A stretch of 64,000 nt of DNA from an uncultured Ruminococcus sp. (GCA_905235715.1 CAJONB010000007.1:1-64000); one strand, 5' to 3'. Positions 1-8,387 are shown, counted from the stretch's first letter. Made by a program: numbers and translations. The notes: generated by a model not told the origin, from the letters alone.

Positions 1-384
1 GAGCTGAATATGCCTGTCGACAAGGTGCGCGAAATTATGCGCGTGGCGCAGGAGCCGGTATCGCTTGAGACGCCGATCGGCGAGGAAGAGGACAGACACC
101 TGGGCGACTTTATCCCCGACGACGACGCTCCCGCTCCCGCGGACGCGGCGTCGCACACCATGCTGCGCGAACAGCTGATGGAGGTTCTGGACACCCTGAC
201 TCCCCGTGAGGAAAAGGTGCTTCGTCTGCGCTTCGGACTTGAGGACGGCAGAAGCCGTACCCTTGAGGAGGTCGGCAAGGAATTCAACGTCACCCGTGAG
301 CGCATCCGTCAGATTGAGGCAAAGGCGCTGAGAAAGCTCCGCCATCCGTCCCGCTCCAAAAAGCTCAAGGATTTCTTAGACTGA
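1..384 (+). CDS. rpoD: RNA polymerase primary sigma factor, C-terminal part (5' end outside window)
   Basis: This is the C-terminal 127 residues of the housekeeping sigma-70 factor, which directs RNA polymerase to -35/-10 promoters. The frame is open from base 1, so the gene starts outside the window. Visible are the end of region 3 (around [20 protein letters not shown]) and a full region 4, including [13 protein letters not shown] (4.1) and the helix-turn-helix [20 protein letters not shown] (4.2) that reads the -35 element. The sequence after the helix-turn-helix ([10 protein letters not shown]) is typical of RpoD rather than of alternative sigma factors. The next gene starts one base after the stop region, so the two are probably cotranscribed. 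Confidence 0.95.
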   Translation, partial: ELNMPVDKVREIMRVAQEPVSLETPIGEEEDRHLGDFIPDDDAPAPADAASHTMLREQLMEVLDTLTPREEKVLRLRFGLEDGRSRTLEEVGKEFNVTRERIRQIEAKALRKLRHPSRSKKLKDFLD

Positions 385-385
385 T

Positions 386-763
386 ATGACATACGAAGAA
401 TGCGGCAATCTTCTCGATGAAATTGCCGACAGTCTGCCGACTGAATTATACCGTGAATTAAACGGCGGCATTATCCTGCGGGATGAAAGCCGTCTGCACC
501 CCTACGCCCAGAACAATGATTTGTACATACTGGGCGTGTATACGCGCGACAATCTCGGCAAATCCATCAAGATTTATTACGGCAGTATTGTCCGCGTGTT
601 CCCGAACAAAACGCTCGATGAGTACCGCGAAATCCTGCGGAAAACGCTGGTACACGAGGTACGCCACCATAACGAGTATCTCGCGGGAGCCGACGATTTG
701 ATTTACTATGACGACGAGCGTATCAGCGAGTATTTGAAGAGTAAGGGGTTTAAGATTAAGTAG
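386..763 (+). CDS. small zincin-like metallopeptidase-fold protein
   Basis: A 125-residue protein with the zinc-binding motif HEVRHHNE (HExxH followed by a further acidic residue) at about residues 91-98. This resembles the minimal MMP-like peptidase family (PF06262, Zincin_1), small cytoplasmic proteins of mostly unknown substrate found in many Firmicutes. There is no signal peptide or membrane segment. The start codon lies two bases after the rpoD stop, indicating translational coupling, and a strong terminator follows at about 820. Family membership rests on the motif and length; actual proteolytic activity is inferred only. Confidence 0.65.
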   Translation: MTYEECGNLLDEIADSLPTELYRELNGGIILRDESRLHPYAQNNDLYILGVYTRDNLGKSIKIYYGSIVRVFPNKTLDEYREILRKTLVHEVRHHNEYLAGADDLIYYDDERISEYLKSKGFKIK

Positions 764-819
764 GGGCTTGTGAATTGTAGAGTGCGCCGCGAGCGACAGA
801 ACGGCTTTATATGTAAAAT

Positions 820-857
820 ATAAGAGGTGCTGACACAAAAGTCGGCACCTCTTTTAT
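820..857 (+). terminator. rho-independent terminator after rpoD operon
   Basis: A 13-bp stem (821-833 with 841-853; arms beginning AAGAGGTGC and ending GGCACCTCTT) is followed by TTATATTT. It closes the rpoD-peptidase unit. The rest of the 764-1058 gap has no gene; it holds an imperfect hairpin at 984-1012 (GAAATCG...CGATTTC) that may mark the 3' end of the leftward argS operon. Confidence 0.8.
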
Positions 858-1058
858 ATTTGACAGGAAATTACAACTTTAATATTTGTCTTTTCTGTAT
901 TATACGAAGTGTAATATAGTTTTTAACACCTGTCAAATAAAAAGATTTATAGTCCCCGCTCAGTTGCGCCCTGCGTGGTAGACGAAATCGCACGCTTGGT
1001 GCGCACGATTTCTTGTATGCAATAATATAAACTGCAAAATCAGAAAAATCCTGATTGT

Positions 1059-2795
1059 TTACATCTTTTCGGGGCAGGTGATTTTGAACATATCGAGGAC
1101 GTTCTTGATGACGGTCTTGGTCGCCAGGCAGAGGGTCAGCCTTGCCTGCATCAAGCTCTCGTCGTCCACCTTAACGCGGCAGGCGTTGTAGAATTTATGG
1201 AAGCCGGTCGCGACGTTGGTAACGTACTTGGTGACCTTGGTGGGGTCGTAATCGCGGGCGGCGGCAATGATCTCGCTGTCAAAGGCGGAGAGCAGGTGAA
1301 TCAGCTCGGTCTCCTCGGGAGCGGTGAGCAGGGTAAGCTCGTCGTCGGTGCAGGCGCGGATGGTCACGCCCCCGTCCTCGATATTGCGGAGAATACTGCA
1401 AATACGCGCGTGGGCGTACTGGACGTAATAGACGGGATTCTGGCTGTCCTGCTGAATCGCAAGGTCAAGGTCAAAGTCCATCTGGGTATTCGCCTCGCGG
1501 GTGTTGAAGATGAAGCGCGCGCTGTCGACGGGAACCTCCTCGAGCAAATCCGCAAGCTGAATCGCCTTGCCGGTACGCTTGGACATCTTGACGGGCTTGC
1601 CGTCGCGCATCAGTCTGACGAGCTGCATAAGCACGATATCCAGCTTGTCGCCGTCGTAGCCGATGGCGTTCATCGCGCCCTTCAAGCGCATGACGTGGCC
1701 GTGGTGGTCGGCGCCCCATACGTCAATCAGCTTGTTAAAGCCTCGGTCGAATTTATTTTTGTGATAGGCGATATCCGCCGCAAAGTAGGTCGGATTGCCG
1801 TTCTTGCGAATCAGGACGTCGTCCTTTAATTCGAGCTTGTCGATATAATCCTGCGACTTGCCCTGTGCGAGCAGAAGCTCGGTGCAAATCTGCTTGTTCT
1901 TGTACCAAAGCGCGCCGTCCTGCTCGTAAATCAGGTCTTTGTCGCGGAGCGTATCGACGATTGCTTTGACCTCGCCGCTTTCATGCAGGGTGCTTTCCAT
2001 GAACCAGCGGTCGAAGTCGATTTTGTACTTGCCCATGTCGCGCTGCATACGCTCGATATTGAGGGGAAGGGCATAGTCGACCAGCGCCTGCTTGCGCCCG
2101 GCAGGATCCGCGTTGACGTATTTGTCGCCGTGAATCGCGGCGAATTCCTCCGCGCGCTCGGTGATGTCCTCGCCTTGATAGCCGTCCTCGGGGAAGGGTA
2201 CGGTGCTGTCGTATTTTTGCAGATAGCGCGCTTCGAGAGAATTTGCAAATTTTTCAATCTGGTTGCCCGCGTCGTTGACATAGAACTCGCGGTAAACATC
2301 GTAGCCCGCCTTTTCCATGACTGCTCCCAGACAATCGCCCAGAGCGCCGCCGCGGGCGTTGCCGAGGTGCATGGGCCCTGTCGGATTGGCGGAAACAAAC
2401 TCAATCATAACCTTTTCACCCTTGCCGAAATCGCTGTCGCCGTAATGCACGCCGTCATTCTCTATCTCGCGGAGGACGGAAGCAAAATAATTCTTTGAGA
2501 GAAAAAAGTTGATAAATCCCGGCCCGGCAATTTCATATTTTTCGATAAAAGAATTTTCAAGGTCGATATTTTCAAGGATGATCGCCGCCGCCTTTGCGGG
2601 CGCCATGCGGAATACGCGCGCGCCTGCCATCGCGACGTTGGTCGCGATATCGCCGTGGCTGCGGTCAGCCGGCTCCTCCAGCACGAAGGAGGGCAGCTCG
2701 CCCCCGGGCAGCTGACCCTTTGACATTGCCGCCCTGACGGCTTCTTCAATACGTGTTCTCAGATTTTCATACACTTTCCTGTTTGTTTTTGACAT
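1059..2795 (-). CDS. argS: arginyl-tRNA synthetase
   Basis: Class I aminoacyl-tRNA synthetase that charges tRNA-Arg with arginine in the cytoplasm. The 578-residue length is normal for the family. An N-terminal Arg-tRNA synthetase additional domain is followed by the HIGH-type signature (PMHLGNARGG, His at about 143), the KMSK-type loop (VKMSKRTGKA, about residue 405) and a C-terminal DALR anticodon-binding domain (YVQYAHARICSI onward). It is the last gene of a leftward operon after murI and the DUF1934 gene, an arrangement common in Firmicutes for the DUF1934-argS pair. Confidence 0.97.
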   Translation of the reverse strand: MSKTNRKVYENLRTRIEEAVRAAMSKGQLPGGELPSFVLEEPADRSHGDIATNVAMAGARVFRMAPAKAAAIILENIDLENSFIEKYEIAGPGFINFFLSKNYFASVLREIENDGVHYGDSDFGKGEKVMIEFVSANPTGPMHLGNARGGALGDCLGAVMEKAGYDVYREFYVNDAGNQIEKFANSLEARYLQKYDSTVPFPEDGYQGEDITERAEEFAAIHGDKYVNADPAGRKQALVDYALPLNIERMQRDMGKYKIDFDRWFMESTLHESGEVKAIVDTLRDKDLIYEQDGALWYKNKQICTELLLAQGKSQDYIDKLELKDDVLIRKNGNPTYFAADIAYHKNKFDRGFNKLIDVWGADHHGHVMRLKGAMNAIGYDGDKLDIVLMQLVRLMRDGKPVKMSKRTGKAIQLADLLEEVPVDSARFIFNTREANTQMDFDLDLAIQQDSQNPVYYVQYAHARICSILRNIEDGGVTIRACTDDELTLLTAPEETELIHLLSAFDSEIIAAARDYDPTKVTKYVTNVATGFHKFYNACRVKVDDESLMQARLTLCLATKTVIKNVLDMFKITCPEKM

Positions 2796-2864
2796 AATTT
2801 TACCTTCCTTGGCTTAGTGACATTCTGCTGCGGGGATAGACTACTAACTACCAACGACCGACTG

Positions 2865-3293
2865 TCAACTTTTTCTTTTAATGTTAATGTGAAATTCGTT
2901 ATTGCTGACGGCATTCTGATTGAAGTCGAGCTGGTAGGAGGCGCGGATATCGCCGCCGTTTTCATCGGTCTGTACGAGGATGCTGTCGGTGAAAATCCCG
3001 ATAAACATTTGTCCCATCGGTGTTTCGTACAGACACTGGTGCCGCTTGCCCTTCTCAAGAATCAGGCGGGAGGACATGGTCCCTCTGCGCTCGATTGTCA
3101 GCGTTTTGCCGCGGAGCGTAACGGTGGTATCGGTTCGGACGGTGGGATTCTCCTCGGAAAATTCGGGATAGGTGATTGTGATATCGCCGTTATCCTCTAC
3201 CGTATATTCGCCCGAGGTGATGACCTCGATGCTGTCGCTTTCGCCGTCGACGGTCTGGGTGCCGACGACGGATATCAGATAATTGTCATTCAT
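2865..3293 (-). CDS. DUF1934 family beta-barrel protein (YwiB-like)
   Basis: A 142-residue cytoplasmic protein that resembles the DUF1934 family (B. subtilis YwiB), a calycin-like beta barrel of unknown function. Supporting points are the beta-rich pattern, the segment TSRRLILEKG-like around residue 70 (here MSSRLILEKG), and its position immediately upstream of argS, which is the usual context of the family. The start codon shares a base with the murI stop (TGATG), so translation is probably coupled. Confidence 0.8.
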   Translation of the reverse strand: MNDNYLISVVGTQTVDGESDSIEVITSGEYTVEDNGDITITYPEFSEENPTVRTDTTVTLRGKTLTIERRGTMSSRLILEKGKRHQCLYETPMGQMFIGIFTDSILVQTDENGGDIRASYQLDFNQNAVSNNEFHINIKRKS

Positions 3294-4105
3294 CAGTATT
3301 CCTCTATGTTGATTTGCTGCACGCGGTTCTGAATATTTCTTTTAAGGAAAATTCCCGCGTATTTCTCAAAGTCGGCGGGGGTATCGCTGACAAAGTATTT
3401 TTCTGCCGGAGCATCTGTTTCGGTGCGCAGCAGTTGGTTTTCTTCCAGTATTTTTTTGGTGTAGAGAGCAGTCTCCTTGCCCGAGTCAATCAGGGCAACA
3501 TGGTCGCCCATCTCGCGGCTGATGGCTTCGGTCAAGAGGGGATAGTGGGTGCAGCCGAGGATGATGGTATCGACGCCGTTCTCTTTCATCACCGTCATGT
3601 ACCGCTTGACGATCAGCCGGACGATTTCATCGTCGGGATCGGTCATGCCGTTTTCGACCAGCGGAACGTATAGGGGACACGCCTGCTCAATGACCGTGAA
3701 TTCGGGATGCTTGTGCTGAATACGGTTCTTGTAGCTGTGGGAGGCGATGGTCGCGGCGGTGCCGATGACGCCGATGCGGCCTGTTTTGGTGGTACGCATC
3801 GCGGTAAAGCAGGTCGGGTAGACGACCCCGGTATAGGGCAGACCGAGCTGATCCGTCAGGTCGGGAGCGACGGAGCTGACCGTACCGCAGGCGGCGACAA
3901 TCATCTTGACGCCCTGCTTTTTCAGAAACCGCGCGTCCTGCAGGGCGTACTTGCTGATGGTTTCCGTGCTTTTGGAGCCGTAGGGAACTCTGCCGGTGTC
4001 GCCGAAGTAGATGATATTTTCGTTAGGCAGTATTTCGAGCATTTCGCGCACGGCGGTCAGTCCGCCGAGTCCCGAATCGAATACGCCGATTGCTTTGTTG
4101 TTCAT
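3293..4105 (-). CDS. murI: glutamate racemase
   Basis: Interconverts L- and D-glutamate to supply D-Glu for peptidoglycan. The N-terminus carries the classic GVFDSGLGGLT motif and the two catalytic cysteines are seen in AACGTVSS and ILGCTHYPLL; the first motif has Gly where many family members have Asn (ACNT). I chose the ATG at 4105 (270 residues) because an AGAGGT ribosome-binding site sits about 8 bases upstream and the protein then begins MNNKAIGVFDSG as is usual; a TTG eight codons earlier is the alternative. First gene of the murI-DUF1934-argS operon. Confidence 0.95.
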   Translation of the reverse strand: MNNKAIGVFDSGLGGLTAVREMLEILPNENIIYFGDTGRVPYGSKSTETISKYALQDARFLKKQGVKMIVAACGTVSSVAPDLTDQLGLPYTGVVYPTCFTAMRTTKTGRIGVIGTAATIASHSYKNRIQHKHPEFTVIEQACPLYVPLVENGMTDPDDEIVRLIVKRYMTVMKENGVDTIILGCTHYPLLTEAISREMGDHVALIDSGKETALYTKKILEENQLLRTETDAPAEKYFVSDTPADFEKYAGIFLKRNIQNRVQQINIEEY

Positions 4106-4200
4106 AGCAATTACCTCTGTTTCTGCCAATGCATAACATACATATTATATGATAACACAATTATAGAACCCTTGCAAGCCCAAAACATACGCCTTTATGC

Positions 4201-4229
4201 TTGAAATCTTTGAAAATATATTGTATAAT
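4201..4229 (+). promoter_or_regulatory. sigma-70-type promoter
   Basis: TTGAAA at 4201-4206 and TATAAT at 4224-4229 with a 17-base spacer, about 30 bases before the ATG at 4260. It drives the orphan gene that follows. Confidence 0.75.
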
Positions 4230-4259
4230 AGCTCTATCTGAGTAAAAAGGAATGATTTT

Positions 4260-5066
4260 ATGCAGCTTAGCGAAGCATTTAAACTGATATCCGACAAGGT
4301 CGGCGAGGCGCTGGAAGCGCAGGGCTTTCAGCAGGTAAAGGCGGATTCTGCCAAGGGAAATGAGCTTGTATCGCTCTATGTGTCTGAGAATGTCGCGTAT
4401 TCCGTTATCTATTATAAGGATAAGATGCACTTTCTGCTGCGCGAATGTCCGATGACCGACGAGGGCCCCGATAACGATTGGAAAACGCTCTCGACCTGGA
4501 TGTTTGACCCAAGCTCGGACGAAATGCATGAAGCGAACTCTATCGCCAACGATTTTGTCGCGGAAATCTCCGCGCCTGTCGCACAGAAGCGCGTGAAGCA
4601 GACAAAGAAAAGCAAGGGTAAGAAAAGGGACGACGAGGGTAACGCGGATCCGCTGTTCCTCTCAAAGCGTTTTGTCACCCTGTTTCCCGACTTGAAGGAC
4701 GAAATCAAGGCGGAGGAAGAAGGCTACGACCCGTTCCGCGGCGCAACCTTTGCCCGTGCGAGCATTGTGCCGAGAGTCAACGAGCTGGTGAAATCCGGCA
4801 GTACGGCGGAGCTGAAGAAGCTCGGCAACATTCTCAGCGCACAGTATGTCAACGGCGACGTCGATACGCGCTCCATCATCACAATCGTAATTCTGAATTC
4901 CATTCCCGAGGAGTATGACGAAAAAATCAACGAGTATCTCTCCGAGGATTTGCAGGTGGCGTTCAAGCACTCGAAAAAGTACCGCAACAGGACGGTCGCT
5001 CCCGAAAAGGAAAAGAAGAAAAAGACCTCGATGGCACAGCGTCTGGACAGGTATAATAATCAATAA
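4260..5066 (+). CDS. conserved-looking hypothetical protein, Lys/Glu-rich
   Basis: I do not recognise this 268-residue protein. It appears cytoplasmic: no signal peptide or membrane segment. The N-terminal third (residues 1-105) looks globular and acidic; residues about 112-128 form a Lys-rich linker (KRVKQTKKSKGKKRDDEGN); the region 130-245 is predicted helical by eye and includes a hydrophobic strand TRSIITIVILNSIP; the C-terminus is again Lys-rich (EKEKKKKTSMAQRLDR). It has its own promoter and no operon partners. The two-domain layout with basic linkers could suit nucleic-acid or ribosome association, but that is speculation. Confidence 0.8.
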   Translation: MQLSEAFKLISDKVGEALEAQGFQQVKADSAKGNELVSLYVSENVAYSVIYYKDKMHFLLRECPMTDEGPDNDWKTLSTWMFDPSSDEMHEANSIANDFVAEISAPVAQKRVKQTKKSKGKKRDDEGNADPLFLSKRFVTLFPDLKDEIKAEEEGYDPFRGATFARASIVPRVNELVKSGSTAELKKLGNILSAQYVNGDVDTRSIITIVILNSIPEEYDEKINEYLSEDLQVAFKHSKKYRNRTVAPEKEKKKKTSMAQRLDRYNNQ

Positions 5067-5141
5067 TCTATCTTTCTTAGCGGATTGTTGACCTATCGCG
5101 CAACTATTTTGCTGAAATACATAAAAAATTGAAACAAGCCC

Positions 5142-5170
5142 TTGACTGGTTGACGGTAATGTGTTATAAT
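5142..5170 (+). promoter_or_regulatory. strong sigma-70-type promoter for rpmG-secE-nusG-rpl operon
   Basis: TTGACT at 5142-5147 and a perfect TATAAT at 5165-5170 with a 17-base spacer, about 118 bases before rpmG. The near-consensus match suits a ribosomal-protein operon. Confidence 0.85.
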
Positions 5171-5287
5171 GCTAATTACCTCGTATAGGGGCTTGTTTTT
5201 TTGTGCCCTTTTAAAGGTAACATAAAAACTTCCCCACTTTTCCGAGGGAGGCTAAATGATTCCGAAAAAATACCGGGAGGTGCCGAA

Positions 5288-5437
5288 ATGAGAGTAAAAA
5301 TCACAATGGCCTGCACTGAGTGTAAACAGCGCAACTACAACACAATGAAAAACAAGAAGAACAGTCCCGACAGGTTAGAGATGAATAAGTATTGCAGATT
5401 CTGCAAGAAACATACTCTGCATAGGGAAACGAAGTAA
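5288..5437 (+). CDS. rpmG: 50S ribosomal protein L33
   Basis: A 49-residue large-subunit protein. Two CxxC pairs (ACTECKQ and CRFCKK) form the zinc ribbon of the Cys-containing L33 variant. The ATG at 5288 follows a GGGAGG ribosome-binding site. Its position directly before secE and nusG is the standard bacterial order. Confidence 0.95.
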   Translation: MRVKITMACTECKQRNYNTMKNKKNSPDRLEMNKYCRFCKKHTLHRETK

Positions 5438-5451
5438 TCGGAGGGATAACA

Positions 5452-5679
5452 ATGGCTGATTCTACTAAGAAGAAAAAAGGTTTCTTTAAAAAATCATCCT
5501 CGTTCTTCCGTTCCTGTATCGGTGAGATTAAGAAGATTACATGGCCGACCGCTGCTACCACCACCAAGAACTTCGGCGTGGTCGTCGTCGTAATCATTGT
5601 CTCCGGTCTGCTGATTTACGGACTTGACAGAGGTCTGTATGCTCTGCTTCATCTTGTGATGAACACCGGCGTGGCATAA
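5452..5679 (+). CDS. secE: preprotein translocase subunit SecE
   Basis: A 75-residue single-membrane-span subunit of the SecYEG channel. A basic N-terminus is followed by the conserved amphipathic segment GEIKKITWPT (residues about 24-33) and one hydrophobic span (VVVVVIIVSGLLIYG). The one-span form is the Gram-positive type. It sits between rpmG and nusG with a GGAGGG ribosome-binding site. Confidence 0.95.
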   Translation: MADSTKKKKGFFKKSSSFFRSCIGEIKKITWPTAATTTKNFGVVVVVIIVSGLLIYGLDRGLYALLHLVMNTGVA

Positions 5680-5702
5680 GCTGTCAGGGTTAGGAGAACG
5701 CG

Positions 5703-6230
5703 ATGGCTGATGAAGCAAAATGGTATGTGGTGCATACCTACTCAGGCTATGAGAATAAGGTAGCGTCCACCTTACAGACTACCGTTGAGAACCGCGGACT
5801 GCAGGATATGATTCAGGACGCGAAGGTTCCCACCGAGATGGTCACCGAGGTTAGGGAGGACGGCTCTACCAAAGAGGTTGAGCGTAAGCTTTATCCCGGA
5901 TATGTCTTTGTCAAGATGATTTATACCGACGAGACATGGTATGTCGTGCGGAATATCCGCGGCTGTACCGGATTTGTCGGCCCGTCTTCAAAGCCTGTTC
6001 CGCTCACGGAGGCTGAGGTTTATAAGATGGGTGTTGAGACCCGCGTCGTAGAGGTTTCCTACGAGGTCGGCGATCAGGTTCGCATCATCGACGGTCCGCT
6101 GGAGGACTTCGTCGGTATTGTCGACGAGCTGGATACCGATAAGAACTACGTCAAGGTTACTATCTCGATGTTCGGTCGTGAGACGCCTGTTGAGCTTGAA
6201 TTGAATCAAGCGGAAAAATTGGATGACTAA
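5703..6230 (+). CDS. nusG: transcription termination/antitermination factor NusG
   Basis: A 175-residue RNA polymerase-bound elongation factor. The NGN domain starts at KWYVVHTYSGYENKV, with the typical LYPGYVFVKM, and the C-terminal KOW domain includes GDQVRIIDGPLEDFVGIV. Full length. The start is the ATG preceded by GGAGAA. It lies in the conserved secE-nusG-rplK order. Confidence 0.97.
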   Translation: MADEAKWYVVHTYSGYENKVASTLQTTVENRGLQDMIQDAKVPTEMVTEVREDGSTKEVERKLYPGYVFVKMIYTDETWYVVRNIRGCTGFVGPSSKPVPLTEAEVYKMGVETRVVEVSYEVGDQVRIIDGPLEDFVGIVDELDTDKNYVKVTISMFGRETPVELELNQAEKLDD

Positions 6231-6279
6231 CACAGTATATTAAGCAGCTTGCTTTTTATATGAGGAGCTTCGGCTCCTT

Positions 6280-6320
6280 GTGGGAGGAGCGCGGCAACGC
6301 CCGACTCCGCCATACACCAC
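6280..6320 (+). promoter_or_regulatory. hairpin leader motif upstream of rplK (possible r-protein operator)
   Basis: The element begins GTGGGAGGAG, contains an inner hairpin (CGC GGCAA CGC region, then CTCCG) and ends ACACCAC, so the outer GTGG/CCAC arms can pair. A shorter element with the same outline (GTGGGAGGA...CTCCG...ACCAC) precedes rplA at 6768-6795. The pair recalls the mRNA sites that L1 uses for autogenous control of the L11-L1 operon, which mimic its rRNA site. A separate UUCG hairpin (AGGAGC TTCG GCTCCT) lies just before at about 6263-6278. Confidence 0.5.
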
Positions 6321-6340
6321 GAATTTAGGAGGAATAAAAA

Positions 6341-6752
6341 ATGGCACAGAAAGTAACAGGATTAATCAAGTTACAGATTCCTGCCGGAAAAGCGACTCCG
6401 GCTCCGCCTGTAGGCCCTGCGCTGGGTCAGCACGGCGTTTACAAAGGAATTCAACGAGCGCACAAAGAACGATATCGGACTTATTATCCCTGTCGTTATC
6501 ACGGTATACGCAGACCGTTCGTTCACATTTATCACCAAGACTCCGCCCGCACCTGTTCTGATTAAGAAGGCTTGCGGTATTGAGACTGCTTCCGGCGAGC
6601 CGAACAAGAAGAAGGTCGCGAAGATCACCAAGGCTCAGTGCCAGCAGATCGCAGAGCAGAAGATGAAGGACCTGAACGCCGCTACCATCGAGACCGCTAC
6701 CTCTATGATTATGGGTACCGCTCGCTCTATGGGCATTGAGGTCGTCGACTAA
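6341..6752 (+). pseudogene. rplK: 50S ribosomal protein L11, reading frame broken near residue 33
   Basis: L11 forms the GTPase-associated centre of the 50S subunit. The frame starting at 6341 reads a perfect L11 N-terminus through GPALGQHGV (to about 6439) and then leaves the L11 sequence, ending early. L11 resumes in the +1 frame at 6438 with [18 protein letters not shown] and continues cleanly through the C-terminal domain to the TAA at 6750-6752. Comparison with the family (GQHGVN-I-x-x-F) indicates that four residues plus two bases, about 14 nt, are missing at the junction. Ribosomal frameshifting could not restore the lost residues. It is either a genuine loss-of-function allele or an assembly error. 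Confidence 0.85.
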
Positions 6753-6767
6753 AATACTACACATCCG

Positions 6768-6795
6768 GGTGGGAGGAATTCTCCGTTTAACCACC
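6768..6795 (+). promoter_or_regulatory. hairpin leader motif upstream of rplA (possible L1-binding operator)
   Basis: GGTGG at 6768-6772 pairs with CCACC at 6791-6795, with an inner GGAG/CTCC stem and an unpaired GTTTAA on the 3' side. It ends 19 bases before the rplA ATG and repeats the outline of the element before rplK. L1 autoregulation through an mRNA mimic of its rRNA site is established in other bacteria; the assignment here is by position and shape. Confidence 0.5.
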
Positions 6796-6814
6796 TAACT
6801 ATGGAGGAATAAAT

Positions 6815-7510
6815 ATGAAACACGGTAAGAAATATGTTGACGCTGCAAAGCTCGTCGACAGAACAAAATTATATGACACCACCGAGGCTCTCGATACCGT
6901 CGTAAAGACCGCTACCGCGAAATTTGACGAGACGATTGAGCTTCATGTAAAGCTGGGCGTTGACTCCCGTCACGCTGACCAGCAGGTCAGAGGCGCTGTT
7001 GTACTTCCCAACGGCACCGGTAAAAAGGTTCGCGTACTCGCTATCTGTAAGGGCGAGAACGAGAAGCTCGCGCAGGAGGCAGGCGCCGACTTCGTAGGCG
7101 CTGAGGACATGACGCAGAAAATCCAGCAGGAAAACTGGATGGACTTCGATGTCCTTATCACCACCCCCGACTGCATGGGTCTGGTCGGCCGTCTCGGTCG
7201 TATCCTCGGCCCGCGCGGCTTGATGCCGAACCCCAAGGCAGGTACCGTTACACCTGATATCGCCCGCGCCGTTAAAGAGGCTAAGGCAGGTAAAATCGAG
7301 TACCGTCTTGACAAGACCAACATCATCCACTGCCCGATCGGCAAGGCATCCTTCGGCACCGAGAAGCTCAGCGAGAACCTCAATACTTTGATGGGCGCTA
7401 TCGTTAAGGCAAAGCCTGCCGCTGCTAAGGGTCAGTATATCAAGAGCTGTGTGGTTACCTCTACCATGGGCCCGTCAGTTCGCATCAACCCGACTAAGTT
7501 CGGTGCTTGA
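6815..7510 (+). CDS. rplA: 50S ribosomal protein L1
   Basis: A 231-residue protein of the mobile L1 stalk, which contacts E-site tRNA and can repress its own operon. The typical N-terminus ([12 protein letters not shown]) and the conserved [21 protein letters not shown] block are present. Full length. The ATG follows GGAGG. It lies directly after the broken rplK and before the L10 leader. Confidence 0.97.
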   Translation: MKHGKKYVDAAKLVDRTKLYDTTEALDTVVKTATAKFDETIELHVKLGVDSRHADQQVRGAVVLPNGTGKKVRVLAICKGENEKLAQEAGADFVGAEDMTQKIQQENWMDFDVLITTPDCMGLVGRLGRILGPRGLMPNPKAGTVTPDIARAVKEAKAGKIEYRLDKTNIIHCPIGKASFGTEKLSENLNTLMGAIVKAKPAAAKGQYIKSCVVTSTMGPSVRINPTKFGA

Positions 7511-7539
7511 TAAAATCGTTATTAAGCTTTTCGGCTTGA

Positions 7540-7690
7540 TATAAAATCGCTGTTCTAAAGACAGCAGGTTTCCTTTTGGATATAATGGATTTTCCGCCTG
7601 CCGAGGATGAAGCGTTACATGACCGTTTATACGGTATTACTATGTAACTGTCTGCCTCTCCTCGCAAGGGAGAGGCTGTTTTTATGAACC
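7540..7690 (+). promoter_or_regulatory. L10 leader (ribosomal protein L10-L12 autoregulatory RNA)
   Basis: The 217-base gap between rplA and rplJ carries the hallmark paired segments of the bacterial L10 leader: AGACAGCAGG (7558-7567) and CCTGCCGAGG (7597-7606). It is followed by an attenuator hairpin at 7654-7676. The L10-(L12)4 complex is known to bind such leaders and reduce rplJ-rplL expression. The match is by recall of the family consensus (Rfam L10_leader). Confidence 0.8.
7654..7683 (+). terminator. intrinsic terminator / attenuator before rplJ
   Basis: GCCTCTCCT pairs with GGGAGAGGC (about 9 bp) and is followed by TGTTTTT. It sits inside the L10 leader, so it probably acts as an attenuator between rplA and rplJ. 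Confidence 0.75.
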
Positions 7691-7727
7691 GCGTAAATAC
7701 TTTTCTATTTTACGGAGGTGAAACAAT

Positions 7728-8333
7728 TTGCCAAGCGCTAAGGTTTTAGAAGCGAAGAAGGCTATCGTAGCTGAGCTGACTGACCGCCTGAAGAATTCTG
7801 TCACCGGCGTCCTCGTTAACTACAAGGGTATTAACGTAGCCGATGATACCGCTCTTCGTAAGGAGCTGCGCGAAGCAGGCGTAAAGTACAGTGTTGTCAA
7901 GAATACACTGCTGTACCGTGCTGCTGAGGACGCTGACCTTTCCGGTTTACAGCCCACTCTCGAGGGCACGACCGCTCTCGCTACCAGCGACGAGGATTAC
8001 ACTGCTGCTGCACGTATCCTATCCAACTATGCGAAGAACAGCAAGACCTTTGAAATCAAGGCAGGTTATCTCGACGGTGAAATCGTTGATTTAGCTACCA
8101 TCGACAGCCTTGCAAAGCTGCCCACCCGCGAGGTTCTGCTCGCAAACGTACTCGGCGCCTTCCAGGCTCCGATCGCGTCTTTCGCACGCGCTATTCAGGC
8201 TATCGTCGATGACGGCGGTGTTGACGCCTGCTTAGCGAAGAAGGCTCCCGCTGAGGAAGCCGCTCCCGCTGAGGAAGCCGCTCCCGCTGAGGAAGCACCT
8301 GCTGAGGCTCCTGCTGAAGCACCCGCTGAATAA
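7728..8333 (+). CDS. rplJ: 50S ribosomal protein L10 with Pro/Ala/Glu-rich C-terminal tail
   Basis: L10 anchors the L7/L12 dimers to the ribosome stalk base. The start is a TTG at 7728, supported by GGAGG eight bases upstream and by the standard N-terminus (PSAKVLEAKKAIVAEL). The first 170 or so residues are a normal L10 (for example GVLVNYKGINVADDTALRKE and TVKNTL-like VVKNTLLYRA). The last 30 or so residues are a low-complexity tail of repeated APAEE/APAE units that lengthens the protein to 201 residues; its DNA is a near-perfect tandem repeat. Confidence 0.95.
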   Translation: MPSAKVLEAKKAIVAELTDRLKNSVTGVLVNYKGINVADDTALRKELREAGVKYSVVKNTLLYRAAEDADLSGLQPTLEGTTALATSDEDYTAAARILSNYAKNSKTFEIKAGYLDGEIVDLATIDSLAKLPTREVLLANVLGAFQAPIASFARAIQAIVDDGGVDACLAKKAPAEEAAPAEEAAPAEEAPAEAPAEAPAE

Positions 8334-8387
8334 TTCAGCAACACATTATTACTAAAATTACTAATTTATTATTGGAGGTAAATTAAA

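Noticed and set aside
458..838. 126-codon minus-strand frame opposite the zincin-like gene
   Set aside because: Antisense shadow that begins inside the terminator hairpin.
5067..5287. tRNA gene before rpmG
   Set aside because: Some bacteria have a tRNA here, but no cloverleaf or TTCRANNC T-arm was seen; only a promoter and leader.
6431..6450. Programmed ribosomal frameshift in rplK
   Set aside because: There is no slippery heptamer and conserved residues are missing, which slippage could not replace.
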